Source: Planctomycetia bacterium (GTDB taxonomy: Bacteria; Planctomycetota; Phycisphaerae; Phycisphaerales; SM1A02). Taken from it: a DNA stretch of 11,943 nucleotides. A program made the translations under genes and the position numbers. This document shows, piece by piece, positions 1 to 5,996 of this stretch; position 1 is the first letter of the stretch, and every line of letters begins with the position of its first letter. The stretch covers positions 1 through 11,943 of the forward strand of contig SYIB01000136.1 of NCBI GenBank assembly GCA_005798965.1, read 5' to 3'. A model generated the notes under the pieces. The model was not told where the DNA came from, ran no database searches, and saw nothing but the letters and a program-made list of their open reading frames with translations.

Positions 1-534
1 CACCGGTTTGGGGGGCGGCTCGATCGGCTCGACACCGAAGTACCGCAGCCACGCCTGCACCTGGTCGCGCGAGAGGGGACCGCTCGGCTTGCCGCCAAGC
101 CGATCCCGCGGTGGGCCGTGGCGCACGTCATGCACGAGCTGTTGCAGAAAGGTCGCGCTGTCGATGACCTTGCAACGGCGGCGGCGCGCGGTGCGCTGCA
201 CGGCGTGGTCGCTGCTCACCACCAGCAGCCGCGTGGGCGCGCTGCTCCGGGTCACGAGTTCGGCGATGACGGCGTCGGCGTTCGACCGAGGACCGCTGAA
301 GTGGTAGACCGCATCGCCAACTTCCAAGGGTGCGGGGCGGTAGGCATCGATCATGCGGGGTGACTGGCCGAGGATGGCCGTGGGGAGCCCGTCGAAGACC
401 ATCCAGATCGACTGGCCGCGGTGACGGGAGCCCGCAATCGTCTCGACAAGGTCGTGGGGCCCCATTCCGGCCATATCCGGGGGAAGAACCCCCGACACAT
501 GCAGCACGTTATAGGCATCAAGGACCAGGGGCAT
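1..534 (-). CDS. NYN/YacP-like PIN-fold nuclease-type protein, 3' end cut by the window edge
   Basis: The frame is open from an ATG at 534 to the window edge, 178 codons with no stop, so the C-terminus is missing. The N-terminus LVLDAYNVLH (residues 3-12) is the usual first strand and acidic residue of NYN/YacP proteins. VFDG (46-49), SNADAVI (84-90) and VVSSDHAVQ (105-113) follow at the expected spacing, giving candidate metal-binding acids D6, D48, D87 and D109. The family includes B. subtilis Rae1 (YacP), a ribosome-associated mRNA endonuclease. That function is known for the relative and only inferred here. The tail is basic and then proline-rich. A strong Shine-Dalgarno (GGAGGT, plus-strand 539-544) sits four bases before the ATG and fixes the start. 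The gene is divergent from rpsU across 106 bases. Family assignment is good; the RNA target is unknown. Confidence 0.8.
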   Translation of the reverse strand, partial: MPLVLDAYNVLHVSGVLPPDMAGMGPHDLVETIAGSRHRGQSIWMVFDGLPTAILGQSPRMIDAYRPAPLEVGDAVYHFSGPRSNADAVIAELVTRSSAPTRLLVVSSDHAVQRTARRRRCKVIDSATFLQQLVHDVRHGPPRDRLGGKPSGPLSRDQVQAWLRYFGVEPIEPPPKPV

Positions 535-553
535 GCTGACCTCCGCGGTCGAA

Positions 554-559
554 AGCCTA
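554..559 (-). promoter_or_regulatory. Putative -10 element (TAGGCT) for the NYN/YacP-like gene
   Basis: On the minus strand TAGGCT matches the TAnnnT core of a housekeeping -10 box. It lies 19 bases before the ATG at 534, leaving a leader of about 12 bases that holds the GGAGGT ribosome site. No convincing -35 is visible. The same GCTAGGCT string also precedes the ABC permease gene. Confidence 0.4.
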
Positions 560-571
560 GCCTGCATGGGG

Positions 572-600
572 TTGCGGTGGCGGCCCGGTCGTGGTCTACT
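572..600 (+). promoter_or_regulatory. Putative rpsU promoter (TTGCGG, 17-base spacer, TCTACT)
   Basis: TTGCGG (572-577) and TCTACT (595-600) are separated by 17 bases, the optimal spacing. They match 3 of 6 and 4 of 6 consensus positions. The implied start near 607 would give a leader of about 34 bases containing the GAGGA ribosome site at 629-633. This is the only -35/-10 pair I find in the divergent gap. Confidence 0.4.
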
Positions 601-640
601 GCCCGGCTCGGAATTCCCGAATACCCCTGAGGACGAACGA

Positions 641-928
641 ATGCCCATTCGAGTGAAGTCACGCGGCAATGAGACGGTCGAGCAGATGGTCCGTCGCTTC
701 AAGAAGCTCTGTGAGAAGGAAGGTCTGACCAAGGACCTGAAGGCTCGCCAGTTCCATGAGAAGCCCTCGGAAGTCAAGCGCCGCTTGGACATCCGTCGCG
801 AAGGTCTGCGCATGGCTGCTCGTCGCGCCGCTGCCGCCAAGGCCGCCGGTCGCTCGGCCCGTCCTGCCCAGCCCGCCAAGTCCAAGCTGAAGCGCGGCCC
901 CGGTGGCCGTGGCCGCAGCAAGGACTGA
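641..928 (+). CDS. rpsU: Small ribosomal subunit protein bS21
   Basis: This is a 95-residue basic protein of the 30S subunit. bS21 sits near the anti-Shine-Dalgarno end of 16S rRNA and helps mRNA engagement. The family core is clear: a short N-terminal strand (PIRVKSRGNETVEQMVRRF, residues 2-20), then a helix with the CEKEGL turn and the conserved basic stretch EVKRRLDIRR (44-53). After residue 59 the tail is Ala, Lys, Arg and Gly-rich, an extension longer than the roughly 70-residue E. coli protein. A longer in-frame reading from 533 exists, but its extra residues do not resemble bS21, and GAGGA (629-633) lies seven bases before the ATG at 641. Codons are biased to CGT/CGC and AAG, as expected for high expression. 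rsfS follows nine bases later, so co-transcription is likely. Confidence 0.93.
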   Translation: MPIRVKSRGNETVEQMVRRFKKLCEKEGLTKDLKARQFHEKPSEVKRRLDIRREGLRMAARRAAAAKAAGRSARPAQPAKSKLKRGPGGRGRSKD

Positions 929-937
929 TCCGCCGGC

Positions 938-1336
938 ATGGCCAGGCGGACCGCCAAGCCCGACACCTCGGCATCGCGCGCGTTGGCCATTGAGCTAGCG
1001 CGGATCGCGAATGACCTGAAGTGCACTGATGTGCTCTTGCTGTCCGTTGGGGCGCAAAGCCAGGTGTGCGACTACTTCCTGATTGCCTCCGGCACGAGCG
1101 CGCGCCAGCTCGCCGGCGTGGGTGAACAACTGATGAAGCTTGGCAAGGCGCAGGGTTCTCCTGCGTTTCGATCGAGCACCGATACGGGTTCGAGCTGGAT
1201 CATCATCGACTTCGTCTCGGTGGTGGTGCATCTCTTTGAACCCAACCAGCGCACCTACTACGACCTCGAGGGTCTTTGGGGCGATGCCGAGCGCGTGACC
1301 TGGCGCAAGGGCAGTGGAGCCGGCGAGGCGGCCTGA
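938..1336 (+). CDS. rsfS: Ribosomal silencing factor RsfS
   Basis: RsfS binds uL14 on the large subunit and blocks subunit joining when nutrients are scarce; it also acts in late 50S assembly. The 132-residue protein spans the whole family: DYFLIASG (residues 45-52), an ARQLAG helix (55-60), IIIDF (88-92), VVVHLF (95-100) and the C-terminal signature YYDLEGLWGDAERV (107-120). All diagnostic blocks are present and intact. It begins nine bases after the rpsU stop with no clear Shine-Dalgarno, so translation is probably coupled to rpsU. In many bacteria rsfS sits beside nadD; here it follows a ribosomal protein gene instead, which keeps it in a translation context. The panD-like remnant starts 23 bases downstream. 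Confidence 0.93.
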   Translation: MARRTAKPDTSASRALAIELARIANDLKCTDVLLLSVGAQSQVCDYFLIASGTSARQLAGVGEQLMKLGKAQGSPAFRSSTDTGSSWIIIDFVSVVVHLFEPNQRTYYDLEGLWGDAERVTWRKGSGAGEAA

Positions 1337-1359
1337 CCGGCTGCTGCGCCGGGCGCTCC

Positions 1360-1613
1360 GTGTGGAAGATCCACGCAGTCAAGATCACCTTCCGTGACCC
1401 TGCCTCCATGGGATCGATCGCCATCGACGGAGATCTGCTCGATGCTGAGGGAAAGCGCCCCGGCGAGAAGGTGTCCGTGGCCGATGTCGACAGCATGAAC
1501 CGTTTCGGAACTTGGGTCTTCCGCTGTGCGCGCGGCAGAGGGTCATCGGCATGAATGGCGCTGCGGCCAAGCTGACCGCAACCGGCAACACCATGGGCCG
1601 CGTGATCCGCTAG
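1360..1613 (+). pseudogene. panD: Aspartate 1-decarboxylase-like gene, frameshifted and shortened
   Basis: PanD makes beta-alanine from aspartate for pantothenate and CoA. It is a self-cleaving pyruvoyl enzyme, usually about 115-130 residues. From a GTG at 1360, KIH (residues 3-5) matches the E. coli Lys9 block without gaps, MGSIAID carries the Gly18-Ser19 cleavage pair, and NRFGTW (47-52) matches the Arg54-Thr57-Tyr58 block. The frame then runs into TGA at 1552-1554. The missing piece VIGMNGAAAKL lies in the -1 frame from 1542 and ends at TAG 1611-1613. One extra G in the GGG run at 1540-1542 would join both parts into 84 residues. Tyr22 is replaced by Ser, Tyr58 by Trp, the usual first half-dozen residues are not recognisable, and about 30 C-terminal residues are absent. 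Decay is likeliest; a sequencing error or a divergent paralogue is possible. Confidence 0.72.
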
Positions 1614-2287
1614 GACCCCTGAGTGGCCGCGGTCTCCCGCCGTCGCAGCGTCATCGCGTGGAACGGTCGTCCCTCGCGCCTGAACTTGCGCTCGAAGTTG
1701 GTTCCCACGACCTCGCCCTCACCGGCGCTCGCCGGGCGATCGAAGACGATCCGCTCGAAGAGGTGCGCGTTGCGCGTGGCGTGCTCTTCATACCAAGCCC
1801 AGAGTTCCACATGGTCGGTCACGATGCGCAGTTCGCCGCCCTGCACGAGCGCAGCGTGGATGTCGACGAGCGACTGGTCCTGCACGACGCGACGCTTGTG
1901 GTGGCGAGTCTTCGGCCATGGATCGCTGAAATAGAGATGGATCACCGAGCAGATGCCCACCGGGCACCAATGCCTGATGAACTCGACGGCGTTGGCCCGC
2001 ATGATGCGCACGTTGGCCAGCTCGTGGCGGCGGAGTCGGTCCGCGGCGTAGCGGTAGAACTCGTTGGTCCACTCCATGCCGAGGAAGTTGGTCATGGGTT
2101 CGAGCGGTGCCTGCTGCAGCAGGAAGGTGCCCTTGCCCGAGCCGATCTCAAGCTCGAACCGGCGCTCGGGATGGGCAAACCAGCGCCGGGGATCCCACTT
2201 CCCTTGATCAACGGGCGGCAGGTCCTTCTGGTCCATCCCCCAGTCGCCCGGGTCGAGGTCGCGTCCATGTCCGAGGCCGAAGCTCAT
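1610..2287 (-). CDS. trmB: tRNA (guanine-N7-)-methyltransferase TrmB
   Basis: TrmB uses S-adenosylmethionine to methylate N7 of G46 in the tRNA variable loop. The 225-residue protein has the SAM-binding loop EIGSGKG (residues 47-53), LGMEW with the ribose-contacting acid E72, the hallmark DPWPKTRHHKRR (122-133), and the C-terminal TNFERKF block (196-202) that ends the active site. Length is normal for bacterial TrmB. The start at 2287 is chosen because an upstream in-frame start would add 21 residues with no family match. TACACT lies six bases before this ATG, as a -10 box would for a leaderless transcript, although a weak GGAG is also present. Its TAG stop shares three bases with the TAG of the convergent panD remnant, through the palindrome CTAG at 1610-1613. 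The zinc-knuckle gene ends 34 bases upstream. Confidence 0.93.
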   Translation of the reverse strand: MSFGLGHGRDLDPGDWGMDQKDLPPVDQGKWDPRRWFAHPERRFELEIGSGKGTFLLQQAPLEPMTNFLGMEWTNEFYRYAADRLRRHELANVRIMRANAVEFIRHWCPVGICSVIHLYFSDPWPKTRHHKRRVVQDQSLVDIHAALVQGGELRIVTDHVELWAWYEEHATRNAHLFERIVFDRPASAGEGEVVGTNFERKFRREGRPFHAMTLRRRETAATQGS

Positions 2288-2293
2288 GCTCCG

Positions 2294-2299
2294 AGTGTA
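2294..2299 (-). promoter_or_regulatory. Putative -10 element (TACACT) directly before trmB
   Basis: TACACT occupies exactly -12 to -7 relative to the trmB ATG. Transcription would then begin at the start codon, making a leaderless mRNA. No -35 is evident. A short GGAG beside the ATG leaves open ordinary initiation on a longer transcript from the gene upstream. Confidence 0.35.
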
Positions 2300-2321
2300 C
2301 GGAAGCCCCGTGCCCGCACGC

Positions 2322-2627
2322 TCACGCCTGGGGCCTCGCCCAGCCCGCATCGGGGTCGCGCTCGAGCACGACCGCAGCCATGCGCGCGCATCGTCGGCAG
2401 ATCCGTGCCGCGTCGATGACGGGGCTCCGCCAGTGCGGCTCGCCGCGGTCCTCGAGGCACATCGTGCATGGTCCCTGGCCGATCGGCTGGCGCGCAGGCT
2501 GCGGCGTCAGTTCGGCGTAGGCAACGGCGAGGCACGCATGGCAGATGCATGAGCCCCGGTGGCCTTCGACCATGGCGCGCTCGTGCGTCCACGCCGACGT
2601 GCAGAAGTCGCACAGCACGTCATCCAT
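2322..2627 (-). CDS. Small double Cys4 zinc-knuckle protein
   Basis: The 101-residue protein has four CxxC pairs: C6/C9 with C29/C32, and C54/C57 with C77/C80. The spacing suggests two tandem Cys4 zinc sites. The first, CDFC followed about 20 residues later by CICHAC, recalls the ClpX-type N-terminal zinc finger (CxFC ... CxxC), which in ClpX binds adaptors and substrates. There is no AAA+ domain, so this is at most a free-standing relative. I do not recognise the protein and infer metal binding only from the cysteines. I chose the ATG at 2627; a GTG at 2663 would add 12 residues but reach into the kinase promoter region. There is no Shine-Dalgarno before the ATG. The gene is divergent from the histidine kinase and precedes trmB by 34 bases on the same strand. 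Confidence 0.75.
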   Translation of the reverse strand: MDDVLCDFCTSAWTHERAMVEGHRGSCICHACLAVAYAELTPQPARQPIGQGPCTMCLEDRGEPHWRSPVIDAARICRRCARMAAVVLERDPDAGWARPQA

Positions 2628-2633
2628 GCGGAG

Positions 2634-2639
2634 ATCATC
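2634..2639 (-). promoter_or_regulatory. Possible weak -10 element (GATGAT) before the zinc-knuckle gene
   Basis: GATGAT matches TATAAT at 4 of 6 positions and lies six bases before the ATG at 2627, the same geometry as other starts in this window. An alternative on this strand is TAGGCT further upstream (plus-strand 2671-2676), which would give a longer leader. Evidence is weak alone. Confidence 0.25.
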
Positions 2640-2684
2640 TGAATTCGCGCCGGGGCGGTGCACGAGCGGAGCCTAGCCACCCAC

Positions 2685-2690
2685 TATGCT
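2685..2690 (+). promoter_or_regulatory. Putative -10 element (TATGCT) of the histidine kinase gene
   Basis: TATGCT matches TATAAT at 4 of 6 positions and ends nine bases before the ATG at 2700. No ribosome-binding sequence lies between them, so the transcript would be leaderless or nearly so. This also argues for the 2700 start over the GTG at 2658, which would lie upstream of the promoter. Confidence 0.4.
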
Positions 2691-2699
2691 CCCTGCGCG

Positions 2700-4247
2700 A
2701 TGCGGCGCGGCATCTCACTCTCCAGCAGCGCGACGCTCCTCTTCGGTGCGGCGTCGGCGGCCATCCTTGCCGCGGCGCTGTGGGTCCCTTGGAATCGCTT
2801 CACGGTCACGGTCGCCGAGAGCCAGCGCGAGATCGCGCGACAGGTCGCCGAGACGTGGCTTGCCAATGGCTTCTCGCTCGGGAGCACGCAGGACGTGCCC
2901 ATGGCGATGCGGCTGGTCGAGGCATCGTCGCTTGCGGCTGATGCCCCGTGGATCGCCGATGCCGCCGAGGAGTTCGAAGGTGATGGTGCTTCTCGCGAGC
3001 GCTTCAGCTGGGTGACCGAGGATGGCCGCACGACCTACCGCTACGTGCGCGCGGTGCGCGAGGCGGAGTGGCGGCGGGTGCTTGATCCTTCCCGCATCGA
3101 TTTTTCGACGGCCGTGCGCAGCGACGAAGCGCTCCGCGCGGTCATCGTGATCGAGCGCAGCAGCCCCATCAGCGATGGGCTGGTGATCGCCAACAGGGTC
3201 ATGGTCGTGGGTGTCGGGCTGGGAGCGGTGGCCGCACTGGTGGTCGTGTCGATGGCGATCCAGCGCCGGGTCTATGGCCCGCCGCTCGATCGGCTCCGGG
3301 AGACGGCAGAACGAGCCGCGCGGGGTGACCTGTCCGCGCGATCGGCGATCGAGACCGACGATTCCATCGGCCGGCTGTCGGCGGCGCTCGATGCGATGCT
3401 CGGCGAGATGCAGCGGGCTCAGGCACAGCTGCGTCAGCTCAACGAGGGGCTCGACCTGAAGGTGGTCGAGCTCAAGGAAGCGAATGTCGGGCTCTTCGAG
3501 AGCAACCGCCTCAAGAGCGAGTTCCTCGCGAATGTGAGCCATGAACTTCGCACGCCGCTCAACTCGATCATCGGGTTCGCGGAGCTGCTCGACGAGATCG
3601 CGCGCAACGACCCCAGCGCCGATCCCAAGCGCCGCCGCTACATCACGAACATCCTGCAGAGCGGCCGGATGCTGCTCGACATGATCAACGAGTTGCTTGA
3701 CATGGCGAAGATCGAGGCGGGCCGCATGGAGATCACGGTGGCGCCCACCTCGATCGCCGACGTGGTCGAAGGGCTGCAGGCCCTGATGCGCCCGCAGGCG
3801 ATGGCGAGGAAGATCGAGGTCCAGACGCAGGTCGAGGATGGCCTGCCGCCGGTCGAGACCGACGGCGGGAAGGTTCGGCAGGTGCTCTACAACTTCCTTT
3901 CCAACGCCATCAAGTTCAGTCCCGAAGGATCGACGGTCCGCGTGGTGGCACAACTGGTCCGCTCGGGGGAACGTGGACAGTCGGTTCGGCTGAGCGTCGT
4001 GGATCGCGGCCCGGGCATCCCACCCGACATGCAGGAGTCGATCTTCGAGAAGTTCCGCCAGGTCGATGCGAGCCATACGCGCCGACACAGTGGCACGGGG
4101 CTGGGCCTGTCGATCTGCAAGGAACTGGCGGGGCTGCTTGGCGCGGCCGTGGCGCTCCAGTCCGCGCCCGGCGAAGGCAGCACGTTCTCGCTCGAGGTGC
4201 CGGTGTTCTTCAGGCGCCGGGAACTGCCACCCTTGATGAAGGTCTGA
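2700..4247 (+). CDS. Membrane sensor histidine kinase with HAMP domain
   Basis: The 515-residue protein has a standard two-component sensor layout. A first membrane segment (about residues 8-30) leads to an extracytoplasmic region with no domain I recognise (about 31-160). A second membrane segment (about 164-187), a HAMP linker (about 188-240) and a short coiled coil follow. The dimerisation helix carries SHELRTPLN with phospho-acceptor His281. The ATPase domain is complete: N box NFLSNAIKFS (398-407), G1 DRGPGIPP (about 435), F box FEKFRQVD (449-456) and G2 GTGLGLS (465-471). There is no receiver or output domain, so it needs a partner regulator encoded elsewhere. The signal is unknown. The ATG at 2700 is preferred over a GTG at 2658 because TATGCT lies just upstream of it and the first membrane helix begins soon after. 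Confidence 0.92.
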   Translation: MRRGISLSSSATLLFGAASAAILAAALWVPWNRFTVTVAESQREIARQVAETWLANGFSLGSTQDVPMAMRLVEASSLAADAPWIADAAEEFEGDGASRERFSWVTEDGRTTYRYVRAVREAEWRRVLDPSRIDFSTAVRSDEALRAVIVIERSSPISDGLVIANRVMVVGVGLGAVAALVVVSMAIQRRVYGPPLDRLRETAERAARGDLSARSAIETDDSIGRLSAALDAMLGEMQRAQAQLRQLNEGLDLKVVELKEANVGLFESNRLKSEFLANVSHELRTPLNSIIGFAELLDEIARNDPSADPKRRRYITNILQSGRMLLDMINELLDMAKIEAGRMEITVAPTSIADVVEGLQALMRPQAMARKIEVQTQVEDGLPPVETDGGKVRQVLYNFLSNAIKFSPEGSTVRVVAQLVRSGERGQSVRLSVVDRGPGIPPDMQESIFEKFRQVDASHTRRHSGTGLGLSICKELAGLLGAAVALQSAPGEGSTFSLEVPVFFRRRELPPLMKV

Positions 4248-4254
4248 GTCGGTC

Positions 4255-4270
4255 AGGGCCGCAATGCCCT
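4255..4270. terminator. Short GC hairpin between convergent genes
   Basis: AGGGC (4255-4259) pairs with GCCCT (4266-4270) around a six-base loop, in the 36-base gap between the kinase stop and the stop of the convergent small gene. The position suits a bidirectional terminator, but the stem is short and neither side has a T run. Confidence 0.3.
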
Positions 4271-4283
4271 TGGACACGAATGC

Positions 4284-4595
4284 TCAGGGCCCGCCGCCCG
4301 AACCGAGCCGGCGCCTGATGAGTGCATCGGCATCGCTCACGCGACGGCGCACGGTGGCGGCATCGAAGCGCGGCGGCAAGGGTTCCCCCGCGAGGGCGTG
4401 GTGCATCACCTCAGCGGCAGCAAGCGCGACGCGGCTGGGTTCATGGATGCCCTCCGGGCTCCACCAGTCGTAATCGGCCCACGCCAGGTTCATGTGATGG
4501 TTGGTGCATGCGCCGTCGGCATCAAGCGATCGCAGCACGAAGTGCCAGCCTCGATCGGCATCGGCTTCCGTGACGACTTCGACCAGTGCTGGCAT
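4284..4595 (-). CDS. Conserved-looking hypothetical protein, 103 residues
   Basis: I do not recognise this protein. It is acidic, soluble-looking, and rich in Trp and His near its centre. It contains WHFVLRS (residues 17-23), then NHHMNLAWADYDWWSPEG in the middle, then a mostly helical stretch and an Arg-rich C-terminal helix (VRRRV ... LIRRRLG). There is no signal peptide, membrane segment or cysteine pair. The HH and DYDWW residues are the kind that can bind a metal or nucleotide, but this is speculation. It starts 26 bases after the ABC permease stop on the same strand, so it may be the last gene of that unit. TAGCAT seven bases before its ATG could also give it its own leaderless transcript. 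A varied, protein-like composition and tight fit between neighbours support a real gene. Confidence 0.68.
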   Translation of the reverse strand: MPALVEVVTEADADRGWHFVLRSLDADGACTNHHMNLAWADYDWWSPEGIHEPSRVALAAAEVMHHALAGEPLPPRFDAATVRRRVSDADALIRRRLGSGGGP

Positions 4596-4602
4596 GCGCG
4601 CG

Positions 4603-4608
4603 ATGCTA
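4603..4608 (-). promoter_or_regulatory. Putative -10 element (TAGCAT) before the 103-residue hypothetical gene
   Basis: TAGCAT fits TAnnnT and ends seven bases before the ATG at 4595, with no Shine-Dalgarno between. Its geometry matches the elements before trmB and the ABC permease gene. It lies in the 26-base gap after the permease stop. Confidence 0.35.
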
Positions 4609-4621
4609 CGGCCCGCGCGGA

Positions 4622-5953
4622 TCAGTCGTGACGGAGCGCTTGGATGGGATCCTTCCGGCTGGCCACGATGGCGGGATAGATCCCGAACACGATGCCGACG
4701 CCGCCGGCCACGGCGACGCTCACGACGATCGACCAGAGCGTGACCTCGGGCTGCAGGGAGAAGCGATCGTTGAAGGCGCCCTTGAGCCCGGGCAGCCGGC
4801 TGGCGATGCCCACGAGCGTCTCGAGCAGCCTGCTCGTGATCACGCCGGTCATGATGCCGATGATCCCGCCGAGCACGCTGAGCGAGCCTGTCTCGACCAT
4901 GAACTGCGTGATGATGTCGCGGCGCGTGGCGCCCAGCGCTCGGCGGATGCCGATCTCACGGGTGCGCTCGGTCACGCTGGCGAGGAGGATGTTCATGATG
5001 CCGCTGACGCCCACGAGCAGGCTGATCGCTGCAATCGAGATCAGCATGATGTTCCAGACGAGCAGGGCCTTCTTCGCATTCTCCAGCAGTTCCCACGGCA
5101 CGATGACCTGTGCATCGCCGGTCGCTTCGTGACCGACATCGATGATGCGCTCGACGCGCGAGGCGACCTCGGTCACCACGTCGGTATTGGGCGCGACCAC
5201 ATAGATCTCATAGAGCTCCACTTCCTCGGCGCTGAAGGATCCGGCGGTGCGCTTCTGCACGACATTTCCGAACTGCCGCTCGGCGGTCGGCAGCGGCATG
5301 TGGATGTCCTTGTTCAGGTCACGCCCCACCAGCGCGCTGCCGGAGCCGCCGGCCAGGCCGATGGGAGCGAGCACGCCGACCACCCGCAGCACCTGCTGGT
5401 CCACGCGGATGTCCTGGCCGATGGGGTCGAGGTTGGGGAAGAACTGCTTGGCGACCTCGCTGCCGATCACGGCCACGGGCGATTGCGCCGCCATGTCCTC
5501 GTCGGTCAGGTAGCGGCCGGACTGCAGACGCAGGCGGGCGACCGACGCGAGTGCCGGCGTGGTCCCGAAGGCCTGCGCGAGCGCCCGCTGGGAGTCGAAG
5601 CTGACTTCGCTGCCGGCGCTCTTCACCGGAACCACGCGATCGGCATCGGTCAACGACGCCTCGATGCGGCGCAGGTCCTGGAAGGTCAGGCCGTACTTGA
5701 TGACCATCGAACGCGAACCGCCGCCGCCAGGGCTGGCGCTCTCGGGCGGTTTCTGGCTGCGGATGATGATGTTGTTGGCACCCAGTGCGCTGATGTCGCG
5801 CAACGCTGCGCGCTTGTTGCCCTCGCCGATCGCGACGACCACGATCACCGCCGCCACGCCGAGGATCACGCCGAGGCTCGTCAGCACGCTGCGCAGCTTG
5901 TGGCGACGCAGATTGCCCAGGCCGAGCCGGGTGACTTCGAGCAGGTAGGACAT
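4622..5953 (-). CDS. MacB/FtsX-type ABC transporter permease
   Basis: This 443-residue inner-membrane protein has the four-helix plan of type VII (MacB/LolCE/FtsX) ABC permeases. There is one N-terminal membrane helix after LRSVLTSLGV (about residues 22-42), a large periplasmic domain (about 45-295), then three helices (about 299-325, 353-380, 405-428). Between the second and third is the coupling sequence ERTREIGIRRALGA (329-342), the family hallmark that contacts the ATPase. Relatives move substrates such as macrolides, peptides or lipoproteins across the envelope by mechanotransmission. No ATP-binding subunit or membrane-fusion partner is encoded nearby, so its partner and cargo are unknown. 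I give no gene symbol because the fused MacB ATPase is absent. TAGGCT lies exactly at -12 to -7 of the ATG and there is no Shine-Dalgarno, pointing to a leaderless message. Confidence 0.9.
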   Translation of the reverse strand: MSYLLEVTRLGLGNLRRHKLRSVLTSLGVILGVAAVIVVVAIGEGNKRAALRDISALGANNIIIRSQKPPESASPGGGGSRSMVIKYGLTFQDLRRIEASLTDADRVVPVKSAGSEVSFDSQRALAQAFGTTPALASVARLRLQSGRYLTDEDMAAQSPVAVIGSEVAKQFFPNLDPIGQDIRVDQQVLRVVGVLAPIGLAGGSGSALVGRDLNKDIHMPLPTAERQFGNVVQKRTAGSFSAEEVELYEIYVVAPNTDVVTEVASRVERIIDVGHEATGDAQVIVPWELLENAKKALLVWNIMLISIAAISLLVGVSGIMNILLASVTERTREIGIRRALGATRRDIITQFMVETGSLSVLGGIIGIMTGVITSRLLETLVGIASRLPGLKGAFNDRFSLQPEVTLWSIVVSVAVAGGVGIVFGIYPAIVASRKDPIQALRHD

Positions 5954-5959
5954 GGACGA

Positions 5960-5965
5960 AGCCTA
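5960..5965 (-). promoter_or_regulatory. Putative -10 element (TAGGCT) directly before the ABC permease gene
   Basis: TAGGCT lies at -12 to -7 relative to the ATG at 5953, inside the 43-base gap after the glycosyltransferase stop. Transcription would begin on the start codon itself. The eight-base string GCTAGGCT is identical to that before the NYN gene. Confidence 0.45.
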
Positions 5966-5996
5966 GCGCGGGCACGAGGCAGTGCGTTCGACAGGG

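Noticed and set aside
533..640. Longer N-terminus for bS21 from an upstream ATG at 533
   Set aside because: The extra 36 residues do not resemble bS21, they overlap the divergent promoter region, and GAGGA is correctly placed only for the ATG at 641.
1526..2419. A 297-codon plus-strand frame spanning trmB
   Set aside because: trmB on the other strand has all catalytic motifs; this frame also starts inside the panD remnant in the wrong frame for either half.
2715..4277. A 520-codon open frame antisense to the histidine kinase gene
   Set aside because: It mirrors the kinase in the frame that stays open when third positions are GC-rich. Its composition is His/Arg/Asp-rich with no domain, while the kinase strand has every expected motif.
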